DNA from: Pandoraea oxalativorans
Lineage (GTDB): Bacteria; Pseudomonadota; Gammaproteobacteria; Burkholderiales; Burkholderiaceae
NCBI RefSeq assembly: GCF_000972785.3
Contig: NZ_CP011253.3
Coordinates: forward strand, 620,001-684,000
DNA length: 64,000 nt
Direction: 5' to 3'
Part shown: piece after piece, positions 29,288 through 38,873 of the stretch
Layout of the letters: each line of letters begins with the position of its first letter
Position numbering within the stretch: the stretch's first letter is position 1
Notes under the pieces: model-generated
The model's database searches: none
Told to the model about the DNA's origin: nothing
What the model saw: the letters and a program-made list of their open reading frames with translations, nothing else
Made by a program: the position numbers and the translations under genes

Positions 29288-30286
29288 TCAGTGCGGCAGT
29301 TTCGCGCGCCACGCCGAGGGCAACAGGCGCAGTACGGCCCGACGCGACGGTTGCCAGAACACCGACAGCAACAGCAGCACACCGCCGACGATCACCGCCG
29401 TGGCTGGCAGCGACATGCTGGCGTGCGCGTAGGGTTCGTCGCCGTTCGCGGCGGGCGTCATGAACATGCGCAGGATTGCGCTCATGACGTACAGCAGCGA
29501 CGACAGCATTAGTGCACGACGGTCAATGGCGAGCGACACGGCCGTGAGCAGCACGAACACGGCGATGACCGCGCCGGGATGGTTCGGTGCGAGCATCCAG
29601 AAGATCGGATGCGTGACCATGCAGGCAGCGAGCAGGTGAAGCCAGAAAGCGACATCGGAGCGGATGGTCGTGCGTTGCGGATCCTGTGCGTCCCAGCGCA
29701 GCGCCCAGACGAAGATCGCCAGCCCGACGACGACATTCGCCACCAGCAGCCAGCCATCGTTCTCGGTCAGTACCAGCACATGCGCCCAGACGACGGCGAC
29801 CACACCGGCCACGCCCATGGCGATCACGGCGGGCACCCGGAAGCGCCACCAGAAGAGGGCGGCACCGAGGGCGGTGCAGACGCAGGTGCCGACGAGCGTC
29901 CACCCACTCATCGATGCACGCACGCTTTCTCCGCCCTGATGCAGCAACGAAGCGTTCCCGAAACCGAGCATGGCGGCCGTGCTCACAAAGCTGAACGAAA
30001 AGCAGAGCGCGGGCAGCGCCATGCGGCGGCGCCGCACGAAGATCTCCGAGAGTCCCCACGTGATGGCGGCGGCGATGAGCATCTGCAGCCACGAAGGCAG
30101 CGACGCCGTGAGCCACACCGTGCCGAATGAGAGCAGCCACGAAGCGATGACGACGAAGATGTCGTTAAAGCTCGTGGCCAGCCGCAGCGGTTCGTCGTCG
30201 ATACGCTGCTGAGTCAGCGGCGCAGACGGAGGCAGGGGGGCATCGGAGGGCGCGCGTGTCGGTGTCGGGAAATCGGGGGTCGTCAT
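29288..30286 (-). CDS. Multi-spanning membrane protein of unknown function
   Basis: 332 residues. A ~35-residue Pro/Thr-rich cytoplasmic N-terminus is followed by about ten hydrophobic helices, for example FNDIFVVIASWLLSFGTVWL, VIAMGVAGVVAVVWAHVLVL and LLVANVVVGLAIFVWALRW, and a basic C-terminus. The arrangement resembles DUF4401/DUF2157-type membrane proteins, but I cannot name the family with certainty. No transport or catalytic motif was recognised. It stands alone between a shared terminator and the ridA operon. Confidence 0.75.
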   Translation of the reverse strand: MTTPDFPTPTRAPSDAPLPPSAPLTQQRIDDEPLRLATSFNDIFVVIASWLLSFGTVWLTASLPSWLQMLIAAAITWGLSEIFVRRRRMALPALCFSFSFVSTAAMLGFGNASLLHQGGESVRASMSGWTLVGTCVCTALGAALFWWRFRVPAVIAMGVAGVVAVVWAHVLVLTENDGWLLVANVVVGLAIFVWALRWDAQDPQRTTIRSDVAFWLHLLAACMVTHPIFWMLAPNHPGAVIAVFVLLTAVSLAIDRRALMLSSLLYVMSAILRMFMTPAANGDEPYAHASMSLPATAVIVGGVLLLLSVFWQPSRRAVLRLLPSAWRAKLPH

Positions 30287-30373
30287 GTTTCGATGAACTT
30301 AGGAATGCGTGGAGCGAAGTGTACCGGTCTGATCGGCCAGCCCGCCTCGAATTCCCGGGATTCATCGCAAGTT

Positions 30374-30772
30374 TCATCCCGCCAGTGCCGTCGCCTCGAT
30401 TTCCACGGCAACACCGTGACTGAGCGCTGGCACCGGGACCACGCAGCGCGCCGGCTTCGCATCGCCCGCCCACTCGGCGTAGACCTCGTTGAACGGACCC
30501 CAGTCGTCGACATTCGTGATGTATACGCGCACCTGCACCAGACGGCTGACGCTGGTGCCGCAGGCGGCAAGGATGGCCGCCACGTTCTCCAGCGCCTGTT
30601 TCGCCTGCTCGGCGAACGGCGCGCCGACCAGGCGTTCGCCCTCCGGCGTGATCGGCAACTGTCCCGAGACGAAGACGAAACCATTCGCGCAAACCCCGTG
30701 CGAATAGTGGCCTCGCGGCGGTTGCAATGTCGGTACGTTCACCGATTCGATACCTCGTTCCTGCGTGCTCAT
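30374..30772 (-). CDS. RidA family (YjgF/YER057c/UK114) protein
   Basis: 132 residues, typical length. Shows YSHGVCANGFVFVSGQLPI, QAKQALENVAAILAACG, VQVRVYITNVDDWGPFNEVYAEW and the C-terminal GVAVEIEATA. The Arg of RidA proper (normally in PAR-(S/T)-x-V) is present in KPARCVVPVP. RidA enzymes hydrolyse enamine/imine intermediates released by PLP ammonia-lyases. Its ATG overlaps the TGA of the adjacent dehydratase gene (ATGA), so the two are coupled, which fits removal of the lyase's reactive product. Confidence 0.92.
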   Translation of the reverse strand: MSTQERGIESVNVPTLQPPRGHYSHGVCANGFVFVSGQLPITPEGERLVGAPFAEQAKQALENVAAILAACGTSVSRLVQVRVYITNVDDWGPFNEVYAEWAGDAKPARCVVPVPALSHGVAVEIEATALAG

Positions 30773-31749
30773 ACGGCCTCCCCGAGCGCAAGTTTTGCAA
30801 AACGTAAAAGATCGACGTTGCCGCCGGACAGAATGACGCCCACGCGCTTGCCACGAACGTCGACCTTGCCCTGCATCGCGGCGGCGGCTGCGAGACAGCC
30901 CGTCGGCTCGACCACAATCTTCATGCGGCTCGCGAAGAACTTCATCGTCTGCACGAGTTCATCGTCGGTTACGGTCAGGATATCGTTCACCAGCGAGCGG
31001 ATCACCGGGAAGGTGTACTGACCGAGATGCTGCGTCTGCGCGCCGTCGGCGATGGTGCGGGGCGTCTCGATGTGAACGATTTCGCCAGTGCGGAAACTCT
31101 GCTGCCCGTCGTTACCGGCCTCCGGTTCCACGCCGTAAATCTCGATATTCGGATTGAGCGCGCGCGCCGCGACGGCGCTGCCCGAGAGCAACCCGCCACC
31201 GCCCAGACACACCAGCAGCATGTCGAGCTCACCCGCGTCTTCGATCAGTTCCTTGACGGCCGTACCCTGACCGGCCATCACATGCGGATGGTCGTACGGC
31301 GGGATCAGCGTCATGCCGCGCTCTGCCGCGAGACGCGTCGACAGCGCTTCGCGATCTTCCTTGTAGCGATCGAACAGAATCACTTCCGCACCGTACCCAC
31401 GCGTGGCGTCGATCTTCATTTGCGGGGCGTCCTGCGGCATCAGGATGACGGCGGGCACGCCCAGTTCGCGGGCCGACAACGCGATGGCCTGCGCGTGGTT
31501 ACCCGACGAGAATGCCAGCACACCGCCGCGCTTCTGCTCCGCCGTGAACTGGGAAATCGCGTTGTACGCGCCGCGAAACTTGAACGCGCCCATGCGCTGG
31601 AAATTCTCCGCCTTGAAGAACAGGCGGGCGCCGGTCATGGTGTCGGCCGTGCGCGACGTGAGTACCGGCGTGCGGTGCGCCGCTTCGCGAATTCGGTCGT
31701 GAGCGGCGACGACATCGCCATACGTGATCGCCAACGTGGGGGTAGTCAT
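30769..31749 (-). CDS. PLP-dependent threonine / 3-hydroxyaspartate ammonia-lyase
   Basis: 326 residues, fold-type II PLP enzyme without the C-terminal ACT domain, so catabolic rather than the regulated IlvA. Schiff-base Lys57 in GAFKFRGAYNAI, SSGNHAQAIAL for carboxylate binding, phosphate loop CLGGGGLLSGSAV, and SGGNVD at the C-terminus. The length and motifs fit serine racemase-like enzymes, including threo-3-hydroxyaspartate ammonia-lyases; threonine or serine are alternatives. Overlaps both neighbours by four bases: regulator upstream, RidA downstream. Confidence 0.9.
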   Translation of the reverse strand: MTTPTLAITYGDVVAAHDRIREAAHRTPVLTSRTADTMTGARLFFKAENFQRMGAFKFRGAYNAISQFTAEQKRGGVLAFSSGNHAQAIALSARELGVPAVILMPQDAPQMKIDATRGYGAEVILFDRYKEDREALSTRLAAERGMTLIPPYDHPHVMAGQGTAVKELIEDAGELDMLLVCLGGGGLLSGSAVAARALNPNIEIYGVEPEAGNDGQQSFRTGEIVHIETPRTIADGAQTQHLGQYTFPVIRSLVNDILTVTDDELVQTMKFFASRMKIVVEPTGCLAAAAAMQGKVDVRGKRVGVILSGGNVDLLRFAKLALGEAV

Positions 31750-32420
31750 GAGGAACCTTTCGAGTCGGAGAGATAGGTGTAGACGGTCGAACGGGCGACG
31801 CCCAGCGTGCGCGCCACTTCGGCATGCGCGTGACGCAGGTCCAGCAGACCGCGCGCCTCGATCAGACGGATCGCCTCGCGGCGTTGCGCGAGCGTCAGGC
31901 CCTGCGGCGTGGTGTTGCGCTGCGCGGCGAAGTCGGCGATGAGCGGGCGGATGTCGTCGAGACGGCGGCTCGCAAGCGTCTCGCTGACGGTGGCCGGTGC
32001 CTGATTCGGCACGCTCACCAACTGCTGGACGCTCGCGGCCGCTGCCGCCAGCATCGAAATGTCCATGTTCAGGCAGATGGCGGCGACGTATTCGCCCTCG
32101 CTGTTCTTCAGCCCGATGGACGTGCTCTTGGCCGGACGCCCATCGGGAAACCGATTGGCGTAATTCGCGATGACTTCGGGGAACGCCGGGTCGGCGATAC
32201 GTGCGAGCCCCATCTCCGTGACGGCGTCGCCTGGCTCGCGGCCTGACAAATTGTTGGCGATGGCCACGATGGCATGGTCGGGATCGGTCAGGTCGTGCAG
32301 CACCACTTCCACGAGCGGTGCGAAGGTCTGACCGAGCGCTTCGACGATCTTGCGTCCCTCACGCAACAGCAGCGTGTTCTCGTCGAGCTTGCCCGTGGTG
32401 GAAACTTTGGTGGATTTCAT
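31746..32420 (-). CDS. YheO/DauR-type PAS-HTH transcriptional regulator
   Basis: 224 residues. The N-terminal ~125 residues form a YheO-like PAS domain (VEVVLHDLTDPDHAIVAIANN, then GRPAKSTSIGLKNSEGEYVAAICLNMD). A C-terminal HTH follows (LTLAQRREAIRLIEARGLLDL, then HAEVARTLGVARSTVYTYL). Regulators of this type control amino-acid catabolic genes such as D-arginine use. It is the first gene of an operon with the ammonia-lyase and RidA, all joined by ATGA overlaps. Two 13-bp palindromes sit 5-35 bp upstream of its ATG, suggesting autoregulation. Confidence 0.88.
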   Translation of the reverse strand: MKSTKVSTTGKLDENTLLLREGRKIVEALGQTFAPLVEVVLHDLTDPDHAIVAIANNLSGREPGDAVTEMGLARIADPAFPEVIANYANRFPDGRPAKSTSIGLKNSEGEYVAAICLNMDISMLAAAAASVQQLVSVPNQAPATVSETLASRRLDDIRPLIADFAAQRNTTPQGLTLAQRREAIRLIEARGLLDLRHAHAEVARTLGVARSTVYTYLSDSKGSS

Positions 32421-32424
32421 GATT

Positions 32425-32455
32425 TGACATTATGTCATTGAGTGACGAAATGTCA
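32425..32455. promoter_or_regulatory. Two TGAC-N5-GTCA palindromes, candidate operators
   Basis: TGACATTATGTCA (32425-32437) and TGACGAAATGTCA (32443-32455), centres 18 bp apart, flanked by outer ATTTGACAT/ATGTCAAAT symmetry. The region directly precedes the regulator's ATG on the reverse strand and is AT-rich. The repeated architecture is what a dimeric regulator pair would bind. Confidence 0.6.
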
Positions 32456-32539
32456 AATTGAGGTTAAAAAGTACGCCCGGTGCCGTTCCGTCTCGATTGA
32501 GACGTCGGGCAGCGAGCGTAGTCGTGTGCCGTTAGGCGC

Positions 32540-33568
32540 TCAGACGAGCTTCTTCTCCGCCAGTTCGCTCTTGAGATAGCCGTAGTAGATGGGCGCGGCG
32601 ATCAGCCCCGGTAACCCGAATGCGGCCTCCATTACGATCATGGCCAGCAGCAATTCCCAGGCGCGCGACTGAATCTGCGTGCCGACGATGCGTGCGTTCA
32701 GGAAATATTCGAGCTTGTGAATGACGATCAGGAAGATCAGCGCCGAGATCGCCACGTAGAGCGACACCGACAGGCCGAGCACCACGATGAACGTGTTGGA
32801 GATCAGATTGCCGACGACCGGCAGCAGGCCGACCACGAACGTCACCACGATCATCGTCTTGCGCAGCGGCAAATGGATGCCGAACAACGGCAAGATACCG
32901 ATCAGGAAGATGGCCGTGAAAACCGTGTTGATGAGCGAGATCTTCACCTGCGCGAAGACGATGCGACGGAAGGCGTCGCCGAAGAGGGTCACGCGGCGGG
33001 TGAGGGCGGCGGCCAGCGGACGCATGTGCTGCACCGGACGCACGCTCGACAGCGCCACGAGCGCACCGAGCACCAGCCCGACGATGATGTGCACCATCGC
33101 GTTCAGCGCTTCCTTGCCGACGAGCGACATCTCCTGCGTGTGATCCTTCAGGAACTCGGTTACGGCCTGATGGATGTCTTCGGTATCCGCAGGGAGACGA
33201 TCGGTCACCCACATCGGCAGTTGCGAGCGCGCCTGCTCGATCGCTTCCATCATGCGGCCATTGATGTGTTCGAGGTGCCCTGCGTCGCTGCGCAAGAAGC
33301 TGATGACGCCGAACACCAGCGCCGTCATGAGGGCGACGATAAGGGCCGAGAGCAGCGCCACGGCGACCAGCCGTGCCCGCTCGCTCGAGATGCGCAATTG
33401 CAGGCGCGGCCCCAGCACATGGACGAGCTGATACACCACCATGCCCGCCAATACTGCCGACAGCAGGTGGATGCTGAGGATCAGCCAGAGGGCCGCCGCT
33501 GCGAAGACATAGCTTGCGGCTTCGACCCAGAAGTTCCGGTCCGGAGTCCAGCCAGAGCGCGGTTCCAT
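32540..33568 (-). CDS. AI-2E family transporter (PerM-like) membrane protein
   Basis: 342 residues from the Met of MEPRSGWTPDRNFW; AGGA lies nine bases upstream, while the longer frame overlaps uvrA. About eight helices. Family features: a long extracytoplasmic segment in the first half (ROUGHLY residues 100-160, ending near DTEDIHQAVTEFLKDH), then LRKTMIVVTFVVGLLPVVGNLISN and the C-terminal GLPGLIAAPIYYGYLKSEL. Named for AI-2 export by TqsA, but most members have unknown or ion-antiport roles. It starts 26 bp after uvrA on the same strand and may be co-transcribed. Confidence 0.88.
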   Translation of the reverse strand: MEPRSGWTPDRNFWVEAASYVFAAAALWLILSIHLLSAVLAGMVVYQLVHVLGPRLQLRISSERARLVAVALLSALIVALMTALVFGVISFLRSDAGHLEHINGRMMEAIEQARSQLPMWVTDRLPADTEDIHQAVTEFLKDHTQEMSLVGKEALNAMVHIIVGLVLGALVALSSVRPVQHMRPLAAALTRRVTLFGDAFRRIVFAQVKISLINTVFTAIFLIGILPLFGIHLPLRKTMIVVTFVVGLLPVVGNLISNTFIVVLGLSVSLYVAISALIFLIVIHKLEYFLNARIVGTQIQSRAWELLLAMIVMEAAFGLPGLIAAPIYYGYLKSELAEKKLV

Positions 33569-33594
33569 GAGATGACGTCCTTTTCCGATAAAGC

Positions 33595-36459
33595 TTACTT
33601 GCCGCGCTTGAGCAACGGTGCCAGATACTTGCCGGTGAAGCTGGCCTTGCTCGCTGCGACCTGCTCGGGCGTGCCCTGCGCAATGATCTGCCCGCCACCT
33701 GCGCCGCCTTCCGGCCCGAGGTCGATCACCCAATCCGCCGTTTTGATCACGTCGAGATTGTGTTCGATGATGACGACCGTGTTGCCCTGATCGCGCAACC
33801 GGTGAATCACCGTGAGCAGCAGTTCGATATCGTGGAAGTGCAGGCCCGTGGTCGGTTCGTCAAGGATATACAACGTGCGGCCCGTGTCGCGCTTGGACAG
33901 CTCGAGCGAGAGCTTCACGCGCTGCGCCTCGCCGCCCGATAGCGTGGTGGCCGACTGACCGAGACGGATGTAGCCCAGACCGACGTCGAGCAGCGTCTTC
34001 AACTTGCGCGCGACGACCGGTACCGGCTTGAAGAACTCGTGCGCCTGCTCGACCGTCATGTCGAGCACTTCCGAGATGTTGCGTCCCTTGTACTGAACTT
34101 CGAGCGTTTCGCGGTTGTAGCGCTTGCCGTGGCAGACGTCGCACGGCACGTACACGTCCGGCAGGAAGTGCATCTCGACCTTGATGACGCCGTCGCCCTG
34201 ACAGGCCTCGCAGCGTCCGCCCTTCACGTTGAACGAGAAGCGGCCCGGGTCGTAGCCACGCTCCTTGGCGGCAGGCACACCGGCGAACAGTTCGCGAATC
34301 GGCGTGAAGAGCCCCGTGTAGGTGGCCGGGTTCGAGCGCGGCGTGCGTCCGATGGGCGACTGGTCGACGTTGATGACCTTGTCGAAATGCTCCAGCCCAT
34401 CGATCTGCTCGTACGGCGCCGGCTCGGCCGACGAGCCATACAGATGGCGTGCAACGGCGTGATACAGCGTGTCGTTGATGAGCGTGGACTTGCCCGAGCC
34501 GGAGACGCCCGTCACGCACGTCAGCAGGCCGACCGGCAGGTCCAGATTGACGTTCTTCAGATTGTTGCCCGTGGCGTCGACGATGCGCAGATAGTCCTCG
34601 CCCGGTGCGCGGCGCTCGGTCGGCACTTCGATGCGTCGTGCGCCCGAGAGGTACTGACCCGTGAGCGATTCCGCGGCGTTCTCGATTTGCTCGGGGCTAC
34701 CCTGCGCAATCACGGTGCCGCCGTGAATGCCCGCGCCGAGTCCCATGTCGACGACGTAGTCACTCGCGAGAATCATGTCCTCGTCGTGCTCGACCACGAT
34801 CACCGAGTTGCCGAGATCGCGCAGATGCTTGAGCGTGCCGATGAGGCGGTCGTTATCGCGTTGATGCAGGCCGATGGACGGCTCGTCGAGCACGTACATC
34901 ACGCCCGTCAGGCCCGAGCCGATCTGCGACGCGAGACGAATCCGTTGCGCCTCGCCGCCCGAGAGCGTATCGGCGCTGCGTTCGAGCGAGAGGTAGTCGA
35001 GACCGACGTTATTCAGGAACGTGAGACGCGCCACGATTTCCTTGACGATCTTGTCGGCAATCTCGCGCTTCGCGCCGTGCAGCACCAGTTCGTGGAAGTA
35101 GCCGAGCGTTTCGCGCAGCGGCAGATTGCCGATCTCGTAGATGGCGCGTGCCTGCTTGTCTTCGCCCACTTTGACGAAGCGCGCCTCGCGACGCAGGCGA
35201 CTGCCTTCGCAATCCGGGCAGGCGCGGTTGTTCTGATACTTGGCGAGTTCTTCGCGCACGGCGACCGAGTCGGTTTCGCGATAGCGTCGCTCAAGGTTCG
35301 GGATGATGCCTTCGAAGGCGTGCGAGCGTACCGACGTGCGGCCCTTCTCGTTCACGTAGGTGAACGGAATTTCCTGCTCGCCGGAGCCGTAAAGCACGAT
35401 CTTCTGCGTCTCTTCGGGCATTTCCTCGAAGGGCGTGTCGACTTCGAAGTCGTAGAACGCCGCGAGGCTTTGCAGCATCTGGAAGTAGAACTGGTTGCGT
35501 CGGTCCCAGCCCTTGATCGCGCCGGACGCGAGCGACAGGGCAGGGAAGGCGACGACGCGCTTCGGATCGAAGAACGTCATCTGTCCCAGACCATCGCAGG
35601 TCGGGCACGCGCCCATCGGATTGTTGAACGAGAACAGACGCGGTTCGAGTTCCTGCAACGAATACGAGCACACCGGGCACGCGAATTTCGAACTGAAGAC
35701 GTGTTCCTTGTCGGTATCCATTTCCAGCGCAATCGCGCGGCCGTCGGCCAGACGCAGCGCCGTCTCGAACGACTCTGCCAGACGTTGCTTCAGATCGGCG
35801 CGCACCTTGATGCGGTCGATGACCACATCGACGGAGTGTTTTTCCGTCTTCTTGAGCTTGGGCAGCGATTCGATGTCGTACACGCGCGCCTTGCCTTCGT
35901 TGGCCGCGCCGCCGCCCGAGCGGATACGAAAGCGCACGAAGCCCTGCGCCTGCATCGATTCGAAGAGGTCCGCATGCTCGCCCTTACGATCGACGACGAT
36001 CGGCGCGAGGATCATGAGCTTGGTGTCTTCGGGCAGCGCGAGCACGGCGTCGACCATTTGCGAAACGCTTTGCGATTCGAGCGGCAGTCCGTGATCGGGG
36101 CAGTACGGCGTACCTACGCGTGCATAGAGCAGACGCAGATAGTCGTGAATTTCGGTGACCGTGCCGACGGTCGAGCGAGGGTTGTGCGACGTGGCCTTCT
36201 GTTCAATCGAAATCGCTGGCGAAAGCCCTTCGATGAGGTCGACGTCAGGCTTTTCCATCAGTTGCAGGAACTGACGGGCATACGCCGACAGGCTTTCGAC
36301 ATAGCGCCGCTGACCTTCCGCGTACAGCGTATCGAAGGCGAGCGACGACTTGCCGGAGCCCGACAGGCCGGTGATCACCACGAGTTGGTGACGGGGCAGG
36401 TCGAGATTGACGTTCTTGAGGTTGTGGGTACGAGCCCCACGAATACGAATGGTTTCCAT
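33595..36459 (-). CDS. uvrA: Excinuclease ABC subunit UvrA
   Basis: 954 residues from [16 protein letters not shown]; the open frame continues ~137 codons upstream but without family similarity. Two ABC modules: Walker [15 protein letters not shown] near the N-terminus and [16 protein letters not shown] in the second half. Signatures are [16 protein letters not shown] and [16 protein letters not shown], with Walker [14 protein letters not shown] and [13 protein letters not shown]. Zinc modules CPVCSYSL...CPTC and CEACQGDG...CDVC are intact. It recognises bulky DNA lesions with UvrB in nucleotide excision repair. No LexA-like CTGT-N8-ACAG was seen upstream. Confidence 0.97.
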   Translation of the reverse strand: METIRIRGARTHNLKNVNLDLPRHQLVVITGLSGSGKSSLAFDTLYAEGQRRYVESLSAYARQFLQLMEKPDVDLIEGLSPAISIEQKATSHNPRSTVGTVTEIHDYLRLLYARVGTPYCPDHGLPLESQSVSQMVDAVLALPEDTKLMILAPIVVDRKGEHADLFESMQAQGFVRFRIRSGGGAANEGKARVYDIESLPKLKKTEKHSVDVVIDRIKVRADLKQRLAESFETALRLADGRAIALEMDTDKEHVFSSKFACPVCSYSLQELEPRLFSFNNPMGACPTCDGLGQMTFFDPKRVVAFPALSLASGAIKGWDRRNQFYFQMLQSLAAFYDFEVDTPFEEMPEETQKIVLYGSGEQEIPFTYVNEKGRTSVRSHAFEGIIPNLERRYRETDSVAVREELAKYQNNRACPDCEGSRLRREARFVKVGEDKQARAIYEIGNLPLRETLGYFHELVLHGAKREIADKIVKEIVARLTFLNNVGLDYLSLERSADTLSGGEAQRIRLASQIGSGLTGVMYVLDEPSIGLHQRDNDRLIGTLKHLRDLGNSVIVVEHDEDMILASDYVVDMGLGAGIHGGTVIAQGSPEQIENAAESLTGQYLSGARRIEVPTERRAPGEDYLRIVDATGNNLKNVNLDLPVGLLTCVTGVSGSGKSTLINDTLYHAVARHLYGSSAEPAPYEQIDGLEHFDKVINVDQSPIGRTPRSNPATYTGLFTPIRELFAGVPAAKERGYDPGRFSFNVKGGRCEACQGDGVIKVEMHFLPDVYVPCDVCHGKRYNRETLEVQYKGRNISEVLDMTVEQAHEFFKPVPVVARKLKTLLDVGLGYIRLGQSATTLSGGEAQRVKLSLELSKRDTGRTLYILDEPTTGLHFHDIELLLTVIHRLRDQGNTVVIIEHNLDVIKTADWVIDLGPEGGAGGGQIIAQGTPEQVAASKASFTGKYLAPLLKRGK

Positions 36460-36909
36460 TGACGGTTCCGGGTCGTCGCCGAGGAAGCCGCGCGGCGAAT
36501 TGTCGCGGGGCGGTTTCCGGCCCCCAAGAGCCTGAGTTTCCCGGGACGTCGGACCGCGTCGACACGGCGTTGGCCGGGCATCGACGCAGCAGGCGGCGGG
36601 AGCGGTCGGGCGGGCCGCTGGGGGGAAATCAGGGCGGCTAAACCTGCTAATATACCTAAGTTTGATTGCCGGGGCCGATCCCTGCTGACGGGCTGCCTCG
36701 GGCGCCGATGCGGCATGGGAGGCAGATGGGGACGAACCGCCCGATTTCCAGAGGCTGGCGTCCGGCCATCTTGTCGGGCCTGTCAGGCATTCCGGACCTG
36801 ACCGGGGCTCGTGCGCGAACCCGTCGGGCGCGGCGAAACACCCCGTCGTCCGAATGCAAACATCAGACAATTCCGAGGCCGCAAGCGCTTTTTTATCTCT
36901 CAGGACGTA
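36460..36909. other. Divergent uvrA / MFS intergenic region
   Basis: 450 bp without a supportable gene. It is GC-rich except for an AT-rich island near 36638-36668 (TAATATACCTAAG), which is the best candidate promoter zone for uvrA and/or the MFS-ssb side. No terminator or LexA box was recognised. Confidence 0.5.
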
Positions 36910-38133
36910 ATGTCGACTGATTCCGTGACTTCCGCATCTCCTGCCTCGACACGCGGCCGAGGGGGCCGCATGACCCCGCTAGAAGTGCGCGCCAGCGCGT
37001 CGCTCGCGGGGATTTTTGCATTGCGCATGCTCGGGCTGTTCCTGATCATGCCGGTGTTCTCGGTCTTCGCGCAGACGATTCCGGGCGGCAACGACACCTT
37101 CCTCGTCGGCCTGGCCATCGGTATCTACGGTCTGACGCAATCCCTGCTCTATATCCCGTACGGATGGGCGTCCGATCGTCTCGGACGCAAGCCGGTCATC
37201 GTCTTCGGCCTGATCGTGTTCGCAATCGGCTCGCTGGTGGCGGCGATGGCGCACGATCTGACGTGGATCATCGTCGGCCGCGCGATTCAGGGCGCCGGGG
37301 CGATCTCGTCGGCGGTCATGGCCTGCGTGGCGGATCTGACGAGCGACGCGAACCGTACCAAGGCAATGGCCATGATCGGTGGCAGCATCGGCGTGTCGTT
37401 TGCCGTGGCCATTGTGTGCGCGCCGTTCCTGTATCACTGGTTGGGCATGAGCGGCTTGTTCTCGGCCATCGGCATACTCGCGGTGCTGGCGATTTTCGTA
37501 GTGCTGTGGGTGGTGCCCACGCCGCCCGTCCATGCCAAGGCCGGACCTGCGCCGTTCTCGGAAGTGCTGCATAACCCGGAACTGCTGCGTCTGAACTTCG
37601 GCGTGTTCGTGCTGCATGCCACGCAGACGGCGCTCTTCGTGGCGATGCCGCGCATGCTGGTCGCGGCCGGATTGCCGGTGGCGCAGCACTGGGAGATTTA
37701 TCTGCCGGTGATGGGATTGTCGTTCGTCGCGATGGTGCCTGCGATCATTGCTGCCGAAAAGCGGGGCAAGATGAAGGCGGTGCTGCTCTCGGCGATTGCG
37801 CTCGTGGCTATCGCGCAGGTCGCGTTGGGCGGATTGCCGCCGACGGTCGGTGTGATTGCCGTGGTGTTGTTTGTGTACTTCCTGGGCTTCAATGTGCTCG
37901 AAGCGTCGCAGCCGTCGCTGGTGTCGAAGCTGGCGCCGGGACAGCGTAAAGGTGCGGCCGTCGGGGTGTACAACACGACTCAGGCACTCGGCCTTTTCTG
38001 CGGTGGGGCCCTAGGGGGTTTTCTGATGACCCACTACGGTCAAAACGCAATCTTCCTGACTTGCGCAGCCGGGGCTTTCGTGTGGCTTATAATCGCCGCA
38101 CCGATGAGGACGCCTGCGCCTCGTCAATCCTGA
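36910..38133 (+). CDS. MFS transporter (YajR-like, DHA1) upstream of ssb
   Basis: 407 residues from [11 protein letters not shown], preceded by AGGA; an ATG at 36970 (MTPLEVRAS) is an alternative. Twelve helices, starting [24 protein letters not shown]. Motif A is [36 protein letters not shown] follows in TM4-5. The [10 protein letters not shown] opening and length match the YajR-type exporter commonly found between uvrA and ssb in Burkholderiales. Unlike E. coli YajR no C-terminal YAM domain is present. The substrate is unknown. Confidence 0.9.
   Translation: MSTDSVTSASPASTRGRGGRMTPLEVRASASLAGIFALRMLGLFLIMPVFSVFAQTIPGGNDTFLVGLAIGIYGLTQSLLYIPYGWASDRLGRKPVIVFGLIVFAIGSLVAAMAHDLTWIIVGRAIQGAGAISSAVMACVADLTSDANRTKAMAMIGGSIGVSFAVAIVCAPFLYHWLGMSGLFSAIGILAVLAIFVVLWVVPTPPVHAKAGPAPFSEVLHNPELLRLNFGVFVLHATQTALFVAMPRMLVAAGLPVAQHWEIYLPVMGLSFVAMVPAIIAAEKRGKMKAVLLSAIALVAIAQVALGGLPPTVGVIAVVLFVYFLGFNVLEASQPSLVSKLAPGQRKGAAVGVYNTTQALGLFCGGALGGFLMTHYGQNAIFLTCAAGAFVWLIIAAPMRTPAPRQS
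38088..38093 (+). promoter_or_regulatory. Consensus -10 element upstream of ssb
   Basis: A perfect TATAAT 70 bp before the ssb ATG, inside the 3' end of the MFS gene. No good -35 lies at 16-18 bp, so this may be a weak or factor-dependent promoter giving ssb independent expression. Confidence 0.4.
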
Positions 38134-38163
38134 TCGGATTTCAGCAATACCGGAGAAAGATTT

Positions 38164-38682
38164 ATGGCATCAGTCAACAAAGTGATTCTGGTCGGCAATC
38201 TGGGTGCCGACCCCGAAGTCCGCTACATGCCGAGCGGCGATGCGGTTGCGAACATTCGTCTGGCGACGACCGACCGTTACAAGGACAAGCAGTCCGGCGA
38301 ATTCAAGGAAATGACGGAATGGCACCGTGTGTCGTTCTTCGGCCGTTTGGCGGAGATCGTCAACGAGTACCTGAAGAAGGGCTCGTCGGTGTACATCGAA
38401 GGCCGTATCCGTACGCGCAAGTACCAGGCGCAGGACGGCACGGAGCGCTACAGCACGGAAATCGTGGCTGACCAGATGCAGATGCTGGGTGGCCGTAGCG
38501 GCGGCGGTGAAGGTGGCGGCGGTGGCGGCTACTCGCGCGGCGGTGGCGGTGGTGGCGACGAAGGCGGTGGCGGCGGTTACTCGCGTGGCGGTGGTGGCGG
38601 CGGTGGCGGTGCACGTCAGCAAGCCCCGGCCAAGCAGTCCGGCGGCGGCTTCGACGACATGGACGACGATATTCCGTTCTAA
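38164..38682 (+). CDS. ssb: Single-stranded DNA-binding protein
   Basis: 172 residues with GGAG upstream of the ATG. The OB-fold covers residues 1-110 ([60 protein letters not shown]). A ~45-residue linker is almost pure Gly with two YSRGGGGGG modules, and the acidic tip DDDIPF recruits partner proteins. It binds ssDNA in replication, repair and recombination. The Gly-rich linker is longer than in E. coli and encoded by GGC/GGT runs. Confidence 0.97.
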   Translation: MASVNKVILVGNLGADPEVRYMPSGDAVANIRLATTDRYKDKQSGEFKEMTEWHRVSFFGRLAEIVNEYLKKGSSVYIEGRIRTRKYQAQDGTERYSTEIVADQMQMLGGRSGGGEGGGGGGYSRGGGGGGDEGGGGGYSRGGGGGGGGARQQAPAKQSGGGFDDMDDDIPF

Positions 38683-38716
38683 GTCGAGACGACCGGGCGA
38701 CATCGCGCCCGTCGAC

Positions 38717-38751
38717 AAAACCCGGCAAGCGTTGCGCTGCCGGGTTTTTTT
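38717..38751 (+). terminator. Rho-independent terminator after ssb
   Basis: AAAACCCGGCAAGCG pairs with CGCTGCCGGGTTTT (one bulged A, TTG loop) followed by a run of seven T on the forward strand. Confidence 0.93.
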
Positions 38752-38873
38752 ACGTCTATGCGTCCATAGGTCCACACGCCCGGCGACAAAACGAAACAAA
38801 AGTCATTGCGTCTCGACACCGTGCCGACCCCGGTCTCTCTACCATTCGTGGAGACACCATCGGGCCGGAACGC

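Noticed and set aside
36460..36870. N-terminal extension of UvrA by ~137 residues
   Set aside because: The extension lacks similarity to UvrA, is Pro/Arg-rich, and the family starts at [14 protein letters not shown].
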